A stretch of DNA of 42,758 bases from a virus: positions 1 through 42,758 of the IMG/VR virus record IMGVR_UViG_3300005337_000029; one strand, 5' to 3'. Shown here piece by piece: positions 17,001-24,233 of the stretch. Under the pieces are notes generated by a model. The model was not told the origin of the DNA. It saw nothing but the letters and a program-made list of their open reading frames with translations, and did no database searches. Within the stretch, counting starts at the first letter, position 1; each line of letters begins with the position of its first letter. The translations under genes were made by a program, and so were the position numbers.

Positions 17001-18493
17001 AGAATGTCCTCAGCAAGATGGGCGGGATGTCCTGGGAGCAAATCGCTAAGGGTCTTGTGACCTTAGCTGGCTCTTTGATCATCATCGCAGGCGCCTTGAT
17101 TGTCATGGACGGCACGCTTGCCGGTTCCGCGGCTCTTCTCGTGGCTACGGCTGCGTTGCTTCTGTTGACTCCAGTGTTGACGACGCTGGGCGGAATGGAT
17201 CTGTGGAGCATCATCAAGGCATTCATTGCCTTGGCAGGTGCTTTCGTGATCATCGGTTTGGCCGGTTTGATCCTGACGCCACTGGTTCCGTCATTGCTGG
17301 GACTTGGCGCTGCGGTTCTCCTTCTGGGCGCCGGTGCTGCATTGGCTGGCGTTGGCGTACTGGCATTTGCTACTGCCATATCTGTGCTGGCGGCGGTGGG
17401 TGCAGCCGGTGTTGCGGTCGTTATCGGCATGGTCGTCGCATTGGTGGCGCTCATTCCCTATATCGCGACGCAGATCGGCCTGGGTCTCGTTGCCTTTGCT
17501 GTAGTGATCGCCAATTCCGGGCCCGCCATGCTTCAGGCTATGACAGCTGTGATGAATGCACTGTTGGACGCTGTCATCAGCGTGGTGCCAAAGATTATCA
17601 AGACTGTCGTTACGCTGATCGAAGATATTCTGGATGCGCTCGACCAAGCAGTTCCTGACATGGTCACCAAGGGCGTTAGCATCATTGCGGGTTTCCTGCA
17701 AGGAATTGCCAATAGCTTGGGCAAGGTTATTGACGCCGGCACGGCCATCATCATGGCATATTTGGAAGGCATTGGTCGAAACCTTCCAAAGATCGCCGAT
17801 TCTGGCGCCAAGATGGTGATCAATTTCGTCAATGGAGTCGCGGATTCCATTCGTCGAAACAGTGGTCCTATGGGCGATGCTGGAGCAAACCTCGCGTCTG
17901 CCCTTGTCGAGGGCGCCGTGAATGGTTTGGCGCGATTTGGTGGGCGAATCGGAGCGAAGCTCCTGTCTCTCGCGCAAGACGCCTGGAACGCAGTCAAGGG
18001 TTTCTTCGAGGTCAATTCTCCGTCCAAGAAGTTCATCCGTCTCATGGGATCTGTAGTCGAAGGCGTGGAAGTGGGTGTCGATCGATATGGACACCGTGCG
18101 ACTGCTGCGACTGTTGGTATGGGGCAGAACATGCTTGACGGGATGACGAAGACATTGTCGAACGTCAGCGATATCTTGGGCAGTGATTTGATCGACTTCA
18201 ATCCGACCATTTCTCCTGTGTTGGATTTGACGGATGTGCAAAAGAAGGCCGCGTCGTTGAGCGATATTCTGGCTCTTCCGCCGCTGACTGTGACGACCAG
18301 TACGGCCCAGAGCGCGAATAGCGGTTTCGAAAGCAACCGCGACGCAATGGACTCCGGCGACGGATCGAACACATCTGGTGGATCGACGACCAATTTCACA
18401 CAGAACAACTACTCGCCCAAGGCATTGTCTACGACGGAAATCTATCGCCAGTCCAAGAATCTCGTGTCGCAAACAAAGAAGGAGGGTAGCTGA
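14060..18493 (+). CDS. Tape measure protein
   Basis: I use the ATG at 14060 (ATGA overlap, 1477 residues); an in-frame ATG at 14039 lies within the previous gene. The N-terminus has the conserved siphophage tape-measure region (SLSIDPIMEGFGEYEDQLGSIQTILANTG, then VNDALNNLNHYSDQTIYNF). Residues about 640-1140 hold roughly seven copies of a 55-65 residue unit: a W-E-x-(I/L)-A-(R/K)-G motif followed by two hydrophobic segments. The end is a Ser/Asn-rich tail. It sets tail length and may reach the host membrane. By the usual ratio of about 0.15 nm per residue the tail would be near 220 nm, an estimate only. Confidence 0.93.
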   Translation: MSNIEERIVRMTFDNAAFGNGVSSTMSQLQALNKALKLDGASQGLSEVSNSLNKFDTSNAQGMVGSLTAKFSALQVAAITALSNIINKAVDAGLSLVKSLSIDPIMEGFGEYEDQLGSIQTILANTGLKGADGLAKVNDALNNLNHYSDQTIYNFQQMTQNIGTFTAAGVSLDTATQAIKGIANLAAISGSNAQQASTAMYQLSQALAAGKVTLEDWNSVVNAGMGGKVFQDALLQTARVHGVAVDSIIKKEGSFRNSLQKGWLTGQILTETLSKFTGELTDDQLKSMGYTEEQIKGIQEMAKTAVDAATKVKTMSQLMDTLREAVGSGWAQAWQIVFGNFDEAKSLFTDVNNVLGGMIQNSFTAFNGLLQGWKDLGGRQAVIDGIVNGFNALQAVLKPIKDAFREIFPATTAKDLVALSTAFRDFMAKLKIGADTANNLRRTFAGFFAILGIGWDLIKAGAKFIGDLIGQLTAGSGGFLNFTARVGDFLVSLRQAIQQGNAFARIFGAFEKILAVPIALFKALSKVIGELFKNADQGAGAVGGAVSKMSEALTPLQKIGQSIADVWHNLEGIFGRVSGWIAKTTDQFITWAKNVGSAISGVFKGGLDFSAITSAVGTGLFATLVLSLRKFIKNIGNYLKDGGGLFKNISEAVESLTGALKGMQNSLNAAALLGIALAVGVLTLALIGLSKIDTAGLARGTAAIATLFIQLGAAFKLFDKITTLSSAVKIGVLAGGLILLGAAIGVFALSVSALAKIPLSGLVKGLTAVGVLLGELILVSKLMSDAAPGMIRSGAAMILLAVGVRILVESVQALSGMDWEALAKGLAGVGVLLVSLALFTKFADADKGGILQGTGIILLATGLRILAAAVGDFTKFNWEELARGMAGVAVGLGLITAAMNLLPQGAVFKAAGVAIVSASLQLIAHAVKSMSELNWDQIARGMTVLAGSLLAITLALALIPEGSIFNAAAILVVAASLEILQNVLSKMGGMSWEQIAKGLVTLAGSLIIIAGALIVMDGTLAGSAALLVATAALLLLTPVLTTLGGMDLWSIIKAFIALAGAFVIIGLAGLILTPLVPSLLGLGAAVLLLGAGAALAGVGVLAFATAISVLAAVGAAGVAVVIGMVVALVALIPYIATQIGLGLVAFAVVIANSGPAMLQAMTAVMNALLDAVISVVPKIIKTVVTLIEDILDALDQAVPDMVTKGVSIIAGFLQGIANSLGKVIDAGTAIIMAYLEGIGRNLPKIADSGAKMVINFVNGVADSIRRNSGPMGDAGANLASALVEGAVNGLARFGGRIGAKLLSLAQDAWNAVKGFFEVNSPSKKFIRLMGSVVEGVEVGVDRYGHRATAATVGMGQNMLDGMTKTLSNVSDILGSDLIDFNPTISPVLDLTDVQKKAASLSDILALPPLTVTTSTAQSANSGFESNRDAMDSGDGSNTSGGSTTNFTQNNYSPKALSTTEIYRQSKNLVSQTKKEGS

Positions 18494-19314
18494 TGCTCAC
18501 CAAGATCGACGTCACCAATCGTCGAGGAAACGTCTTGACGCTTCCGATGATCGACGAAGAAGCACCGTACGTCATCGAGGATATCGATGGTCTGGATCCC
18601 GTAGATGCTGCCCTCTCGGCTTCGAGTTATGCCGGAATCGACGGCGAGACTTTTCAATCGGCCAAACGCTCCGCGAGAAACATCGTCATAAAACTTGATC
18701 TTGAACCGGATTTCGGGACGGATACGTACACCACGCTTCGGCAGAATCTCTACAGGTTCTTTCTGCCGAAGTCGCAGATTACAATGCGGTTCTACGAAGA
18801 CACTGGTTTGTACGTCGACATCGTGGGTATCGTGGAAAAAATGCCCACGCCGTTGTTCGACCAGAGTCCCACAGTACAGATCTCCATCATGTGCTATCAG
18901 CCCGATTTTGTCGATCCTCGAATCGTCACGTTGTCGGGTCACACGGTGGCCGATACGACGAATACGACCATCGACTACCCCGGGAATGTCGAATCCGGCA
19001 CGGTGCTGACGCTGAACGTGAATCGGCCTGTGTCCGACTTCACGATTTACAACACCGACGAGGGCGGCAACATCTACCAGCTCGACTTCACGGGCGCCCT
19101 GATTGCAGATGACGTGTTGGTGATCAGCTCTTTGACGGGAAACAAGGGCGTCACCCTGACACGAGCCGGAATATCCAGCTCATATTTGTACGGACGATCC
19201 GCACAATCGAGCTGGATTCAGCTGTTCGAAGGAATCAATCAATTCCGTGTCTACACCTCTGCGGAACCCATTCCGTATATCTTGGAGTATCAAGTCAGGT
19301 ATGGAGGTCTGTAA
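18493..19314 (+). CDS. Distal tail protein (Dit-like)
   Basis: This 273-residue protein follows the tape measure with a TGATG overlap. The N-terminal half (LTLPMIDEEAPYVIEDIDGLDPVDAAL, FQSAKRSARNIVIKLDLEP, LYRFFLPKSQITMRFYED) matches the ring domain of SPP1 gp19.1-like distal tail proteins. The C-terminal half is a galectin/CBM-like beta region (SGTVLTLNVNRPVSDFTIYN, QYRVRYGGL-like end). It would form the hexameric hub between tail tube and baseplate. Position and pattern agree. Confidence 0.8.
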   Translation: MLTKIDVTNRRGNVLTLPMIDEEAPYVIEDIDGLDPVDAALSASSYAGIDGETFQSAKRSARNIVIKLDLEPDFGTDTYTTLRQNLYRFFLPKSQITMRFYEDTGLYVDIVGIVEKMPTPLFDQSPTVQISIMCYQPDFVDPRIVTLSGHTVADTTNTTIDYPGNVESGTVLTLNVNRPVSDFTIYNTDEGGNIYQLDFTGALIADDVLVISSLTGNKGVTLTRAGISSSYLYGRSAQSSWIQLFEGINQFRVYTSAEPIPYILEYQVRYGGL

Positions 19315-20534
19315 TGGACATCTATATCCTAGATGTGCTGCTCCGGCCGATCGATGTCGTGGATGAATACATATCGTTCTTGTGGACTGAACGATGGGCG
19401 TCCTTCGGGGATTTTCAGATAATCACCATCGCGACGCCAAACAACAAGCGCCGATTCGTTCCGGATACGAAACTGTGGATCACGCAGTCGACACGTCTCA
19501 TGATCATCGAATCGGTAGAGGAAGAAGACGACATCGAGAAAGGCAACGTCCTGACAGTGAAGGGGCGTTGCCTGAACTCGTTGCTCGAGAAACGAATCGC
19601 TGCCCGTCATAACTCCATCACAGGATTGATCAGCACGACGTGGGACACGTACGGATGGACACCGAAAGAACTGATCGAGCTTTATTTCTTCACGATCTGT
19701 TACGACGGCGAGATCTCGTCCGGAGACATCATTCCGTTCGTACAACCGCAAGGAACCACATCACTATATCCGGTGGAGAACATTCCGGATCCTTGGCCTG
19801 ACGATTTCGAATGGTCCACCAAGCCTGAGAGCTTGTATCAGGCGTTCCAGGACATCATCAGCGCTTATGACGTTGGGTGGCGTTTGTACAAATCGCCCAC
19901 CGATTCGAAGTTGTATTTCGAATCCATGATGGGCTGCGATCGAACGACACAGCAGAGCATCTTCAATCCAGTCATATTCTCCTACGACATGGTGAACCTG
20001 ATTGATACCACCAATCTCGTGGATGTCACGAAATACTACAATGCTGTGATGGTGGTGTATTTCTACAAGGATGCCACCACTGAACTCGACACCACGATGA
20101 GTGTCTGGGTTGAATCAAGTGACCTGGCTCTGTCAGAACGCGGGTTCGATCAGAAGACCAAAATTCTGTCGGTGACTCAGATTCCCGAAGATATGATTCT
20201 GGCGGATGTTCCCGCATATCTGACCAAGTTGGGCGAAGAGGAACTTGGTCGCTCGCAGTCGGTCAACGTGTACGATGGTGAAATTGCCAAGACGTCCACA
20301 TTCGTCTACGAGAAAGACTACAATCTCGGCGATATCGTGGAGGTGCGGGGAAACGACGGTGGCACGGCATATATGCGTGTCGTTGAGCAAATCTTCGCAT
20401 CCGACTCGACAGGGGACTCGATCTATCCCTCTTTGATCACCAAGTCTATCATCAACCCCGGAACCTGGGCCTCGTGGAAGTACAACGTCGAGTGGTCCGC
20501 TATGGGTTCTGACGAGTACTGGTCTACCCAGTAG
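19314..20534 (+). CDS. Gp37-like tail hub protein (ReqiPepy6 family)
   Basis: This 406-residue protein starts by a TAATG overlap. It begins DIYILDVLLRPIDVVDEYISFLWTERW and has WITQSTRLMIIESVEEEDDIEKGNVLTVKGRCLNSLLEKR. This is the pattern of the siphovirus ReqiPepy6 Gp37-like family, baseplate/hub proteins resembling the N-terminus of tail lysins. The C-terminal part (YLTKLGEEELGRSQSVNVYDGEI, YNLGDIVEVRGNDGG) fits the same family. There is no evident peptidase domain. Confidence 0.8.
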   Translation: MDIYILDVLLRPIDVVDEYISFLWTERWASFGDFQIITIATPNNKRRFVPDTKLWITQSTRLMIIESVEEEDDIEKGNVLTVKGRCLNSLLEKRIAARHNSITGLISTTWDTYGWTPKELIELYFFTICYDGEISSGDIIPFVQPQGTTSLYPVENIPDPWPDDFEWSTKPESLYQAFQDIISAYDVGWRLYKSPTDSKLYFESMMGCDRTTQQSIFNPVIFSYDMVNLIDTTNLVDVTKYYNAVMVVYFYKDATTELDTTMSVWVESSDLALSERGFDQKTKILSVTQIPEDMILADVPAYLTKLGEEELGRSQSVNVYDGEIAKTSTFVYEKDYNLGDIVEVRGNDGGTAYMRVVEQIFASDSTGDSIYPSLITKSIINPGTWASWKYNVEWSAMGSDEYWSTQ

Positions 20535-20547
20535 AAAGGAGGCTGAC

Positions 20548-20787
20548 GTGGCCATCGGTGATGCCGCAGCAGCCGCCGGATATCCTCTGGTGCCAGACTC
20601 GGGGGAAGACGGCAAGGTCAAGTGGGGTGCCCGTGAACTCAATCGATGCCGTGACTTCATCGCAGGGCTCAAGGCGATGATTCCGGGATCGAAGGATGCG
20701 GCACGAACGTCCGCGGGAATCACTTCCGGAACCACGGATCCCACGGGCGGTACGGACGGGGACATCTACTTCAAGATTATCTCGTAG
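20548..20787 (+). CDS. Small tail protein, unknown
   Basis: This 79-residue protein starts at a GTG after GAAAGGAGG. It is Ala/Gly-rich at the N-terminus, has a helical NRCRDFIAGLKAMI segment and ends TDPTGGTDGDIYFKIIS, a phrase typical of phage fibre ends. It is located between the hub and the fibronectin-III fibre genes, so it is probably a minor baseplate component. No domain is recognised. Confidence 0.6.
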   Translation: MAIGDAAAAAGYPLVPDSGEDGKVKWGARELNRCRDFIAGLKAMIPGSKDAARTSAGITSGTTDPTGGTDGDIYFKIIS

Positions 20788-20794
20788 GTGACCC

Positions 20795-21769
20795 ATGGCT
20801 GACTACACGCACGATATCCCTAACGGCATGATGATGATCCGCGATTTGGGATATTCGGTCGAGTTCTATTTTCGGACCGGATCGAGCACGTGGAATAATG
20901 ACCAGTGGTGGTCATGGGCGGCCAATGGCACGGGATCTCGTCAAAAAGCGGTCATTGTTCGCGGTGGTGGATGGAACTTCTTCGGGTCAATCAACGTCGG
21001 TTACGACCAAACTATTCGTTTCACTATCGAAGGTTCTGGGCTTGGCTGGCCCACTAGCGATTTCTACCAGTACATCCCTCGATCAACCACCCCTGCTGCA
21101 CCGACGATGATCTCGTTGGATGCCGTCTCAGATACGGAGTTGCATGTCGTATTTGTGGGTAATTCCGACGGCGGTTCAGCAATTTTGGAATGGCAGGTCG
21201 GATTCGGCACATCCATTGCCGTGGGTCCGACCAGCTTTTCCGATTCCGATGGCGACGATGTGTTTCCTGGTTTCACCCCCGGACAGAGGGTGTACGCTTG
21301 GGCTCGCGGTCGTAATGCTCTCGGATGGGGCGCTTGGTCGAATCGTGGTGAAGCAACACTCTGGCAAGTCCCGCCGCCTCCAGTTCCACCCACAGTTGTG
21401 GCGAAATCGCAGTCGTCTGTAACGCTGCAGTATCCGATTTCGGATATCCCTGGGAATGCTCCCACGCTCGAGCGACAACTCGGATACAACGTGTCGTCCG
21501 ATACGCCGGCGTTCTATATGAGCAATCCCGATGGAATCTACACGGTGACGGGATTGACGCCAGGAGGATCGTATTACTTCTGGAGTCGATATAGGAACTC
21601 TGTGGGTTGGGGTCCGTGGTCCGCATATCTGCGAGTTGATCTCGCTGCAGGGGCAATGATTCTTGTCGGAGGTGTCTGGAAGCGAGCGATTCCGTACGTA
21701 CGGGTCGGAGGAATATGGAAGGTGGCTGAACCATGGGTGAAGAACCAAGGGACATGGGAAAGAACCTAG
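20795..21769 (+). CDS. Minor tail protein with fibronectin-III domains
   Basis: This 324-residue protein has an N-terminal Trp/Gly-rich beta domain (about 1-90), then two fibronectin type III-like repeats at about 95-190 and 195-285. Each repeat ends with the conserved Y-x-W/F-x-R-x-R-N-x-x-G-W-G-x-W-S segment (VYAWARGRNALGWGAWS and YYFWSRYRNSVGWGPWS). The C-terminus has repeats around GGVWKRAIPYVRVGGIWK. Such fibres attach to cell-surface polymers. It overlaps the next gene by 37 bases. Confidence 0.8.
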   Translation: MADYTHDIPNGMMMIRDLGYSVEFYFRTGSSTWNNDQWWSWAANGTGSRQKAVIVRGGGWNFFGSINVGYDQTIRFTIEGSGLGWPTSDFYQYIPRSTTPAAPTMISLDAVSDTELHVVFVGNSDGGSAILEWQVGFGTSIAVGPTSFSDSDGDDVFPGFTPGQRVYAWARGRNALGWGAWSNRGEATLWQVPPPPVPPTVVAKSQSSVTLQYPISDIPGNAPTLERQLGYNVSSDTPAFYMSNPDGIYTVTGLTPGGSYYFWSRYRNSVGWGPWSAYLRVDLAAGAMILVGGVWKRAIPYVRVGGIWKVAEPWVKNQGTWERT

Positions 21770-22197
21770 CGTCCCGGTTCTGGGGATTTCGATCATGGAA
21801 ACGCCACAGTACTATTCTTCTGGGTGCTGGCATACTGTATATCTTGATTGGTTTACAGTATGTCTACGGTGCCCCGAACAAGACGCGTGACGATTCGCTC
21901 GTCGTGACCCTGCAATTTGCCCCGATCCATATCTGGGGCTGGGTGTTCGTGGTCGTCGGTATCGCAACGTTGTTGTCATCCATATGGCCGCCTACATCCG
22001 AGATTTGGGGATATATGGCGCTCACAGGATTGTCAGCTGGGTGGGCTGCGACATATCTCATGGGGTTCTTGTTCTATCACCCCCGTGCTAGCTTGTCCGG
22101 CACCATTGTATGGGCGCTTCTGGCGTTCATGTGGTGGGGCATTTCCGGACTATTGAACCCCGACAGAACCGCGGCGGTGACTCATGGAACCGAGTAG
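21733..22197 (+). CDS. Four-helix membrane protein
   Basis: This 154-residue protein has four predicted membrane segments at about 26-47, 66-86, 93-114 and 122-140, with a positively charged N-terminus (SRFWGFRSWKRH). An alternative ATG at 21754, with AAGGGA close upstream, would shorten it by seven residues and reduce the overlap with the fibre gene. It is followed by a membrane-anchored coiled-coil protein and a holin, so a lysis role is possible. No family is recognised. Confidence 0.65.
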   Translation: MGEEPRDMGKNLASRFWGFRSWKRHSTILLGAGILYILIGLQYVYGAPNKTRDDSLVVTLQFAPIHIWGWVFVVVGIATLLSSIWPPTSEIWGYMALTGLSAGWAATYLMGFLFYHPRASLSGTIVWALLAFMWWGISGLLNPDRTAAVTHGTE

Positions 22198-22504
22198 TGT
22201 TGCGGCCATCGTTGTCGCTCTGATCAGTGTTCTGTCGGCGTGGTTGGCAGCACGAGCAGCGCGCAATGCGGCAAAGTTCAGCGCAGATGCGAGCACCTCG
22301 AACGAGAAGGTCAAGGCCGAAACTGAAGCCTACAACCGTGCTCGTGCGATCGATGTTGCCACGATTGAACGCCAGGATCGCGAGATCATCGAATTGCGCG
22401 AAGAAGTAGAGAGTTTGAAACAGGCCAAAGGAAGTCTCGAACGTCAGAACGAGGCTCTTCGAAAAAGAGTCTCCTCGTTAGAAAGGAGAAAGGCCAATGG
22501 GTGA
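22184..22504 (+). CDS. Membrane-anchored coiled-coil protein
   Basis: This 106-residue protein has one N-terminal membrane helix (about 5-24, VAAIVVALISVLSAWLAARAA). A long charged coiled coil follows (about 45-100, with ERQDREIIELREEVESLKQA and heptads through ERRK). It overlaps genes on both sides. Its position directly before the holin recalls the accessory membrane proteins of actinophage lysis cassettes. The sequence does not show whether it is a spanin-like, antiholin or structural protein. Confidence 0.65.
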   Translation: MEPSSVAAIVVALISVLSAWLAARAARNAAKFSADASTSNEKVKAETEAYNRARAIDVATIERQDREIIELREEVESLKQAKGSLERQNEALRKRVSSLERRKANG

Positions 22505-22862
22505 CACTGGTTTCACCATCAATTCGAAGGTGTACAACTTTTTCAAGTGGATCGCGCTGGTGGTCTTGCCCGCGCTGGCAACACTGGTTCTGACGTTGGG
22601 GATATCCCTCAACTGGTCCGCGGCCAGCATTGCGGCTGGCGTCATCACGGCGGTCGACACGTTCCTCGGCGCCATCCTGAAGAACAGCTCGACCAACTAC
22701 GCGGCCAAGCAGAACGTCGGTGACTGGGTCGTGCTGCAGGATCCCGAGGGTGCGCCGGTCGGGATGAAGATCGTCGGTAACAAGGAGGACCAGGTCTTCA
22801 AGGATGGCGAGCAGGTGTCACTCACGGTACGGCGAGAGCCGGCACCGCCTCCTGTCGCGTGA
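22497..22862 (+). CDS. r1t-like holin
   Basis: This 121-residue protein has the r1t holin layout: SKVYNFFKWIALVVLPALATL (helix 1, about 15-37) and ASIAAGVITAVDTFLGAIL with a following SSTNYAAK (helix 2, about 46-64). It would permeabilise the cell membrane so that the amidase can reach the wall. A polar C-terminal extension of about 50 residues (NVGDWVVLQDPEGAPVG) may be a regulatory domain. The start follows AAAGGAGAAAGG. The endolysin gene is about 20 kb to the left. Confidence 0.8.
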   Translation: MGDTGFTINSKVYNFFKWIALVVLPALATLVLTLGISLNWSAASIAAGVITAVDTFLGAILKNSSTNYAAKQNVGDWVVLQDPEGAPVGMKIVGNKEDQVFKDGEQVSLTVRREPAPPPVA

Positions 22863-22893
22863 TCGCAAGAAAAACATGGCTAGTAATGAGACC
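22863..22893 (+). promoter_or_regulatory. Leader repeat A
   Basis: This is a near-identical 31-base element beginning TCGCAAGAAAAACATGG and ending CTAGTAATGAGACC, located 16 bases before the GTG at 22910. Copies B, C and D (23282, 23892, 26298) and a partial copy E (38888) also precede small genes. CATGGCTAGT (22875-22884) can pair with ACTAGCCGTG (22903-22912), enclosing the ribosome-binding site in the loop and the start codon in the stem. No canonical -35 and -10 pair is visible. It could be a phage promoter or a translation-control site. Confidence 0.75.
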
Positions 22894-22909
22894 ACTGAAA
22901 GGACTAGCC

Positions 22910-23185
22910 GTGTTCAAGCGACCGGAAGACCCCATCAAGAAGGCTCTCGACGAAGAGCTGTTGCTCTTGTTCCAAGATCTGCGAGTCATGCAGGACATAG
23001 ACGTCAAGAAGGATATCCTCGCCACTACCGCCAAGCTGTATGAACTTCGCCAGAAGGATCATGTCAGCATGGACGCTGTGGTGACGGCTGTCACTCATGT
23101 CGCCGGACTCCTCGTGGTGTTGCAGCACGAACGAGTGCACGTGATCGCGTCGAAGGCCTTCGGACTGATCAAGAAGATCGTCTGA
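22910..23185 (+). CDS. Small conserved phage protein after leader A
   Basis: The GTG at 22910 lies six bases after AAAGGA and gives 91 residues; an upstream in-frame ATG at 22859 would translate the leader repeat and is unlikely. The protein starts FKRPEDPIKKALDEELLLLFQDL and ends with a hydrophobic VTAVTHVAGLLVVLQHERVHVIASKAFGL. I recall this pattern (last part LxGILxILxxExVNVIxSKA) in a conserved family of Firmicutes phages. The function is unknown. A strong terminator follows. Confidence 0.65.
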   Translation: MFKRPEDPIKKALDEELLLLFQDLRVMQDIDVKKDILATTAKLYELRQKDHVSMDAVVTAVTHVAGLLVVLQHERVHVIASKAFGLIKKIV

Positions 23186-23210
23186 AAGCAAACCCCCAAG
23201 AATCTCGAAC

Positions 23211-23249
23211 ACCCAGCCTGTGTGACCCGAAAACACAGGCTGGGTTTTT
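23211..23249 (+). terminator. Rho-independent terminator
   Basis: ACCCAGCCTGTGT (23211-23223) and ACACAGGCTGGGT (23233-23245) form a perfect 13-bp stem with a 9-base loop, followed by TTTTC. It ends the transcript from the holin region and cassette A before leader B. Confidence 0.9.
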
Positions 23250-23281
23250 CGTGCTTTCTACACGGCTTATATTTTTCTGAT

Positions 23282-23312
23282 TCGCAAGATTTACATGGCT
23301 AGTAATGAGACC
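23282..23312 (+). promoter_or_regulatory. Leader repeat B
   Basis: This 31-base copy of the leader element has TTT in the variable triplet after CGCAAGA. It lies just after a strong terminator and 22 bases before the ATG at 23335. Its position downstream of a terminator favours a promoter function. An AT-rich run (TATATTTTT) lies immediately upstream at about 23268. Confidence 0.75.
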
Positions 23313-23334
23313 CAGAGAATCTGAAAGGATCACC

Positions 23335-23475
23335 ATGAAAGCCAAGCTCTTCACGGCCCTGTACGTCACCGCTCTTGCCACCAGCGCCATCCACGCCGGT
23401 GTCATGACCGTCAAGACCGTCCAGGACCTCCGATACGAGCGCAAGCTGAAGAAGATCGACAAGGAAACCGCCTGA
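23335..23475 (+). CDS. Small basic membrane-associated protein
   Basis: This 46-residue protein starts at an ATG after GAAAGGA. It has an N-terminal hydrophobic helix (FTALYVTALATSAIHAGVM) followed by a basic amphipathic tail (DLRYERKLKKIDKE). It lies alone between leader B and hairpin H1. The form suggests a single-pass or peripheral membrane peptide. The family is not recognised. Confidence 0.6.
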   Translation: MKAKLFTALYVTALATSAIHAGVMTVKTVQDLRYERKLKKIDKETA

Positions 23476-23480
23476 TAATC

Positions 23481-23515
23481 AAACCAAGAGCCCCCACAAG
23501 GGCTTAAGGTTTTCG
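23481..23515 (+). terminator. Two-stem hairpin H1
   Basis: The outer stem is AAACC (23481-23485) with GGTTT (23508-23512), and the inner stem is AGCCC (23489-23493) with GGGCT (23500-23504). The 3' end GGTTTTCG resembles H2 and H3. Differences between copies keep pairing. It may be a terminator, attenuator or processing site. Confidence 0.65.
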
Positions 23516-23527
23516 AAGGGATCGAAC

Positions 23528-23641
23528 ATGGACGATGAGAGAGACAAGAAAAGAAACGAACTGGTTGCGATGATTGGATTCTTTCTGATCGTCGAGACCA
23601 TTCTGATCGGCACAATCTTGTTCTTGCTGTTCGGGCACTGA
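23528..23641 (+). CDS. 37-residue single-pass membrane peptide
   Basis: This 37-residue ORF has a charged N-terminus (MDDERDKKRNE) and one hydrophobic helix (LVAMIGFFLIVETILIGTILFLLFG). The start follows GAAGGGA from hairpin H1, and the next gene begins 15 bases after its stop. It is a probable single-pass membrane protein of unknown role. Confidence 0.55.
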   Translation: MDDERDKKRNELVAMIGFFLIVETILIGTILFLLFGH

Positions 23642-23656
23642 CATGAAAAGGAAAGA

Positions 23657-23890
23657 ATGTTGACACTACGAGAGGTCGTCGACAGGTTCCACGAAGGCAA
23701 GACATACCGGAGAATGCACGAAGATGGCAGCTTCGAACAGCTCACGCCGATTTTCCCCGTACTGATGGGAGAGGTTCGATACACCGTCGCCAACCGTGAA
23801 GGCGAATTCATCGAGTGGAGCACGCTCGTCATCGAAATGTTGTTGGCTCCCTCTTCCGGAATCGGCCCCGATAACTGGATTGAAATCTAG
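23657..23890 (+). CDS. Small soluble protein, unknown
   Basis: This 77-residue protein starts at an ATG after AAAAGGAAAG. It has TLREVVDRFHEGKTYRRMHEDGS at the N-terminus, then alternating strands (VRYTVANREGEFIEWSTLVIEMLL). The composition is acidic and mixed alpha/beta. I do not recognise the family. Leader C begins one base after its stop. Confidence 0.6.
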   Translation: MLTLREVVDRFHEGKTYRRMHEDGSFEQLTPIFPVLMGEVRYTVANREGEFIEWSTLVIEMLLAPSSGIGPDNWIEI

Positions 23891-23891
23891 A

Positions 23892-23922
23892 TCGCAAGAA
23901 TTACATGGCCAGTAATGAGACC
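23892..23922 (+). promoter_or_regulatory. Leader repeat C
   Basis: This copy of the leader element has GGCC in place of GGCT in the middle. It is 16 bases before the ATG at 23939. CATGGC (23904-23909) can pair with GCCATG (23936-23941), which contains the start codon. Confidence 0.75.
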
Positions 23923-23938
23923 CTACGAAGGAGTAGCC

Positions 23939-24160
23939 ATGTGGTTCAAGAACCGCGCTGTCCAGGTGTCGCTCGTCAAGAAGAACCACGTCACGCCGGA
24001 CGTTGAGGTTTCCAAGAATCAGACCGCTGAGATCACTAAGATCGCAGGAGGGATGATCAAGGAAACCCTCATCGTCGCCGGTGTGATCGTCGGAGTCACT
24101 CTTGTGCTGAACGCCGCCTGCCAGATCGCAGTGAATGCCCTCGACGCTAACGACAAGTAG
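23939..24160 (+). CDS. Small membrane protein after leader C
   Basis: The ATG at 23939 follows GAAGGAG and gives 73 residues; an earlier in-frame ATG lies inside the leader and is not used here. The N-terminus is basic (WFKNRAVQVSLVKKNH). One membrane helix lies at about 40-62 (TLIVAGVIVGVTLVLNAACQIAV). It may be a small regulatory membrane protein. Hairpin H2 begins 5 bases after the stop. Confidence 0.6.
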   Translation: MWFKNRAVQVSLVKKNHVTPDVEVSKNQTAEITKIAGGMIKETLIVAGVIVGVTLVLNAACQIAVNALDANDK

Positions 24161-24164
24161 AAGT

Positions 24165-24200
24165 AAGGCCGACAACCCCAGCATGGGGTTTAGGCTTTCG
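24165..24200 (+). terminator. Two-stem hairpin H2
   Basis: The outer stem AAGGCC (24165-24170) pairs with GGCTTT (24193-24198, one G-U), and the inner stem AACCCC (24174-24179) pairs with GGGGTT (24185-24190). It has the same architecture as H1 and H3 with compensating base changes, and ends GGCTTTCG. Confidence 0.7.
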
Positions 24201-24233
24201 TAGGGTCAACCCACTCAAAGAAAAGAGAAGGAA

